A stretch of DNA of 5,191 nucleotides from contig JAITHF010000032.1 in NCBI GenBank assembly GCA_031280115.1, forward strand, positions 1 to 5,191, written 5' to 3'. Position numbers and translations under genes: made by a program. The stretch is from Spirochaetaceae bacterium. GTDB taxonomy: Bacteria > Spirochaetota > Spirochaetia > Treponematales > Breznakiellaceae. This document shows, one piece after another, positions 5,131-5,191 of the stretch. The stretch's first letter is position 1; every line of letters begins with the position of its first letter. The notes below the pieces were generated by a model. It made no database searches and was not told the DNA's origin. It worked only from the letters and a program-made list of their open reading frames with translations.

Positions 5131-5191
5131 GGTGTTCTTGCAGTCAAGAAAGGTTTTCTTGTAGTCAAGAAAAAGTTTCCTGTAGTCAAGA
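5131..5191. repeat. 21-bp tandem repeat with internal dyad, truncated by window end
   Basis: Units start at 5131, 5152 and 5173, each 21 bases, the third cut at 19 by the window edge. Units 1 and 2 differ at two positions; unit 3 differs from unit 2 at three of 19. Each unit is centred on an inverted repeat: TTCTTG and CAAGAA around CAGT in unit 1; eight-base arms TTTTCTTG and CAAGAAAA around TAGT at 5154-5173 in unit 2; a one-mismatch version in unit 3. It is probably longer outside the window. It may be a tandem operator or protein-binding array, a small minisatellite, or heptapeptide coding. Confidence 0.85.

Larger units (their letters stand above)
4932..5191. other. Intergenic region without a convincing gene, rich in hairpins
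   Basis: This 260-base stretch holds no gene I can support. It contains hairpins at 4982-5008 and 5043-5061, a terminator-like hairpin at 5077-5100 and a 21-bp tandem repeat from 5131. The minus strand is open for 75 codons (5190 to a stop at 4966), but no start is visible in the window. Confidence 0.6.

Noticed and set aside
5131..5191. CRISPR array
   Set aside because: The units are directly adjacent with no unique spacers, and 21 bp is the full period.

Overview
The window looks like ordinary chromosome from a GC-rich bacterium. It reads as a cell-envelope cluster. A spirochaete (Treponema-like) host is my best guess, from the general feel of the proteins and the intergenic repeats, but no marker here proves it. 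All convincing genes are on the + strand.

Layout. Positions 2-220 hold the C-terminal end of an archaeal-type class IIb aspartyl-tRNA synthetase. Positions 221-377 are intergenic and carry a hairpin whose T-tract lies on the minus strand, a strong Shine-Dalgarno-like motif with no start codon nearby, and a second GC hairpin. Positions 378-1757 encode a secreted protein that I read as RlpA-like: signal peptide, degenerate double-psi beta-barrel-like segment, about 260 residues of Pro/Ala-rich repetitive linker, and a C-terminal SPOR domain. Positions 1806-3245 encode a WbaP-type polyprenyl-phosphate hexose-1-phosphate transferase. Positions 3247-4023 encode a secreted protein I do not recognise. 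Positions 4071-4931 encode a class I SAM-dependent methyltransferase. The last 260 bases contain no convincing gene. They hold two terminator-like hairpins (one overlapping the methyltransferase stop), two other hairpins, and a 21-bp tandem repeat that runs off the window edge.

How the genes fit together. The four complete genes are co-directional with gaps of 48, 1 and 47 bases and are probably one operon ending at the hairpin at 4911-4929. The first three act at or beyond the inner membrane: a peptidoglycan-associated SPOR protein, the priming enzyme for surface glycan synthesis, and an exported protein. The methyltransferase substrate is unknown, so its link to the rest is only positional.

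No clear defence system, CRISPR array, mobile element or structural RNA gene was found. The most unusual items are the RlpA-like protein that appears to lack the catalytic aspartate motif, the leader of the wbaP-like gene (a four-codon ORF coupled by ATGA, plus alternative hairpins), and the 21-bp array of inverted repeats at the right end.
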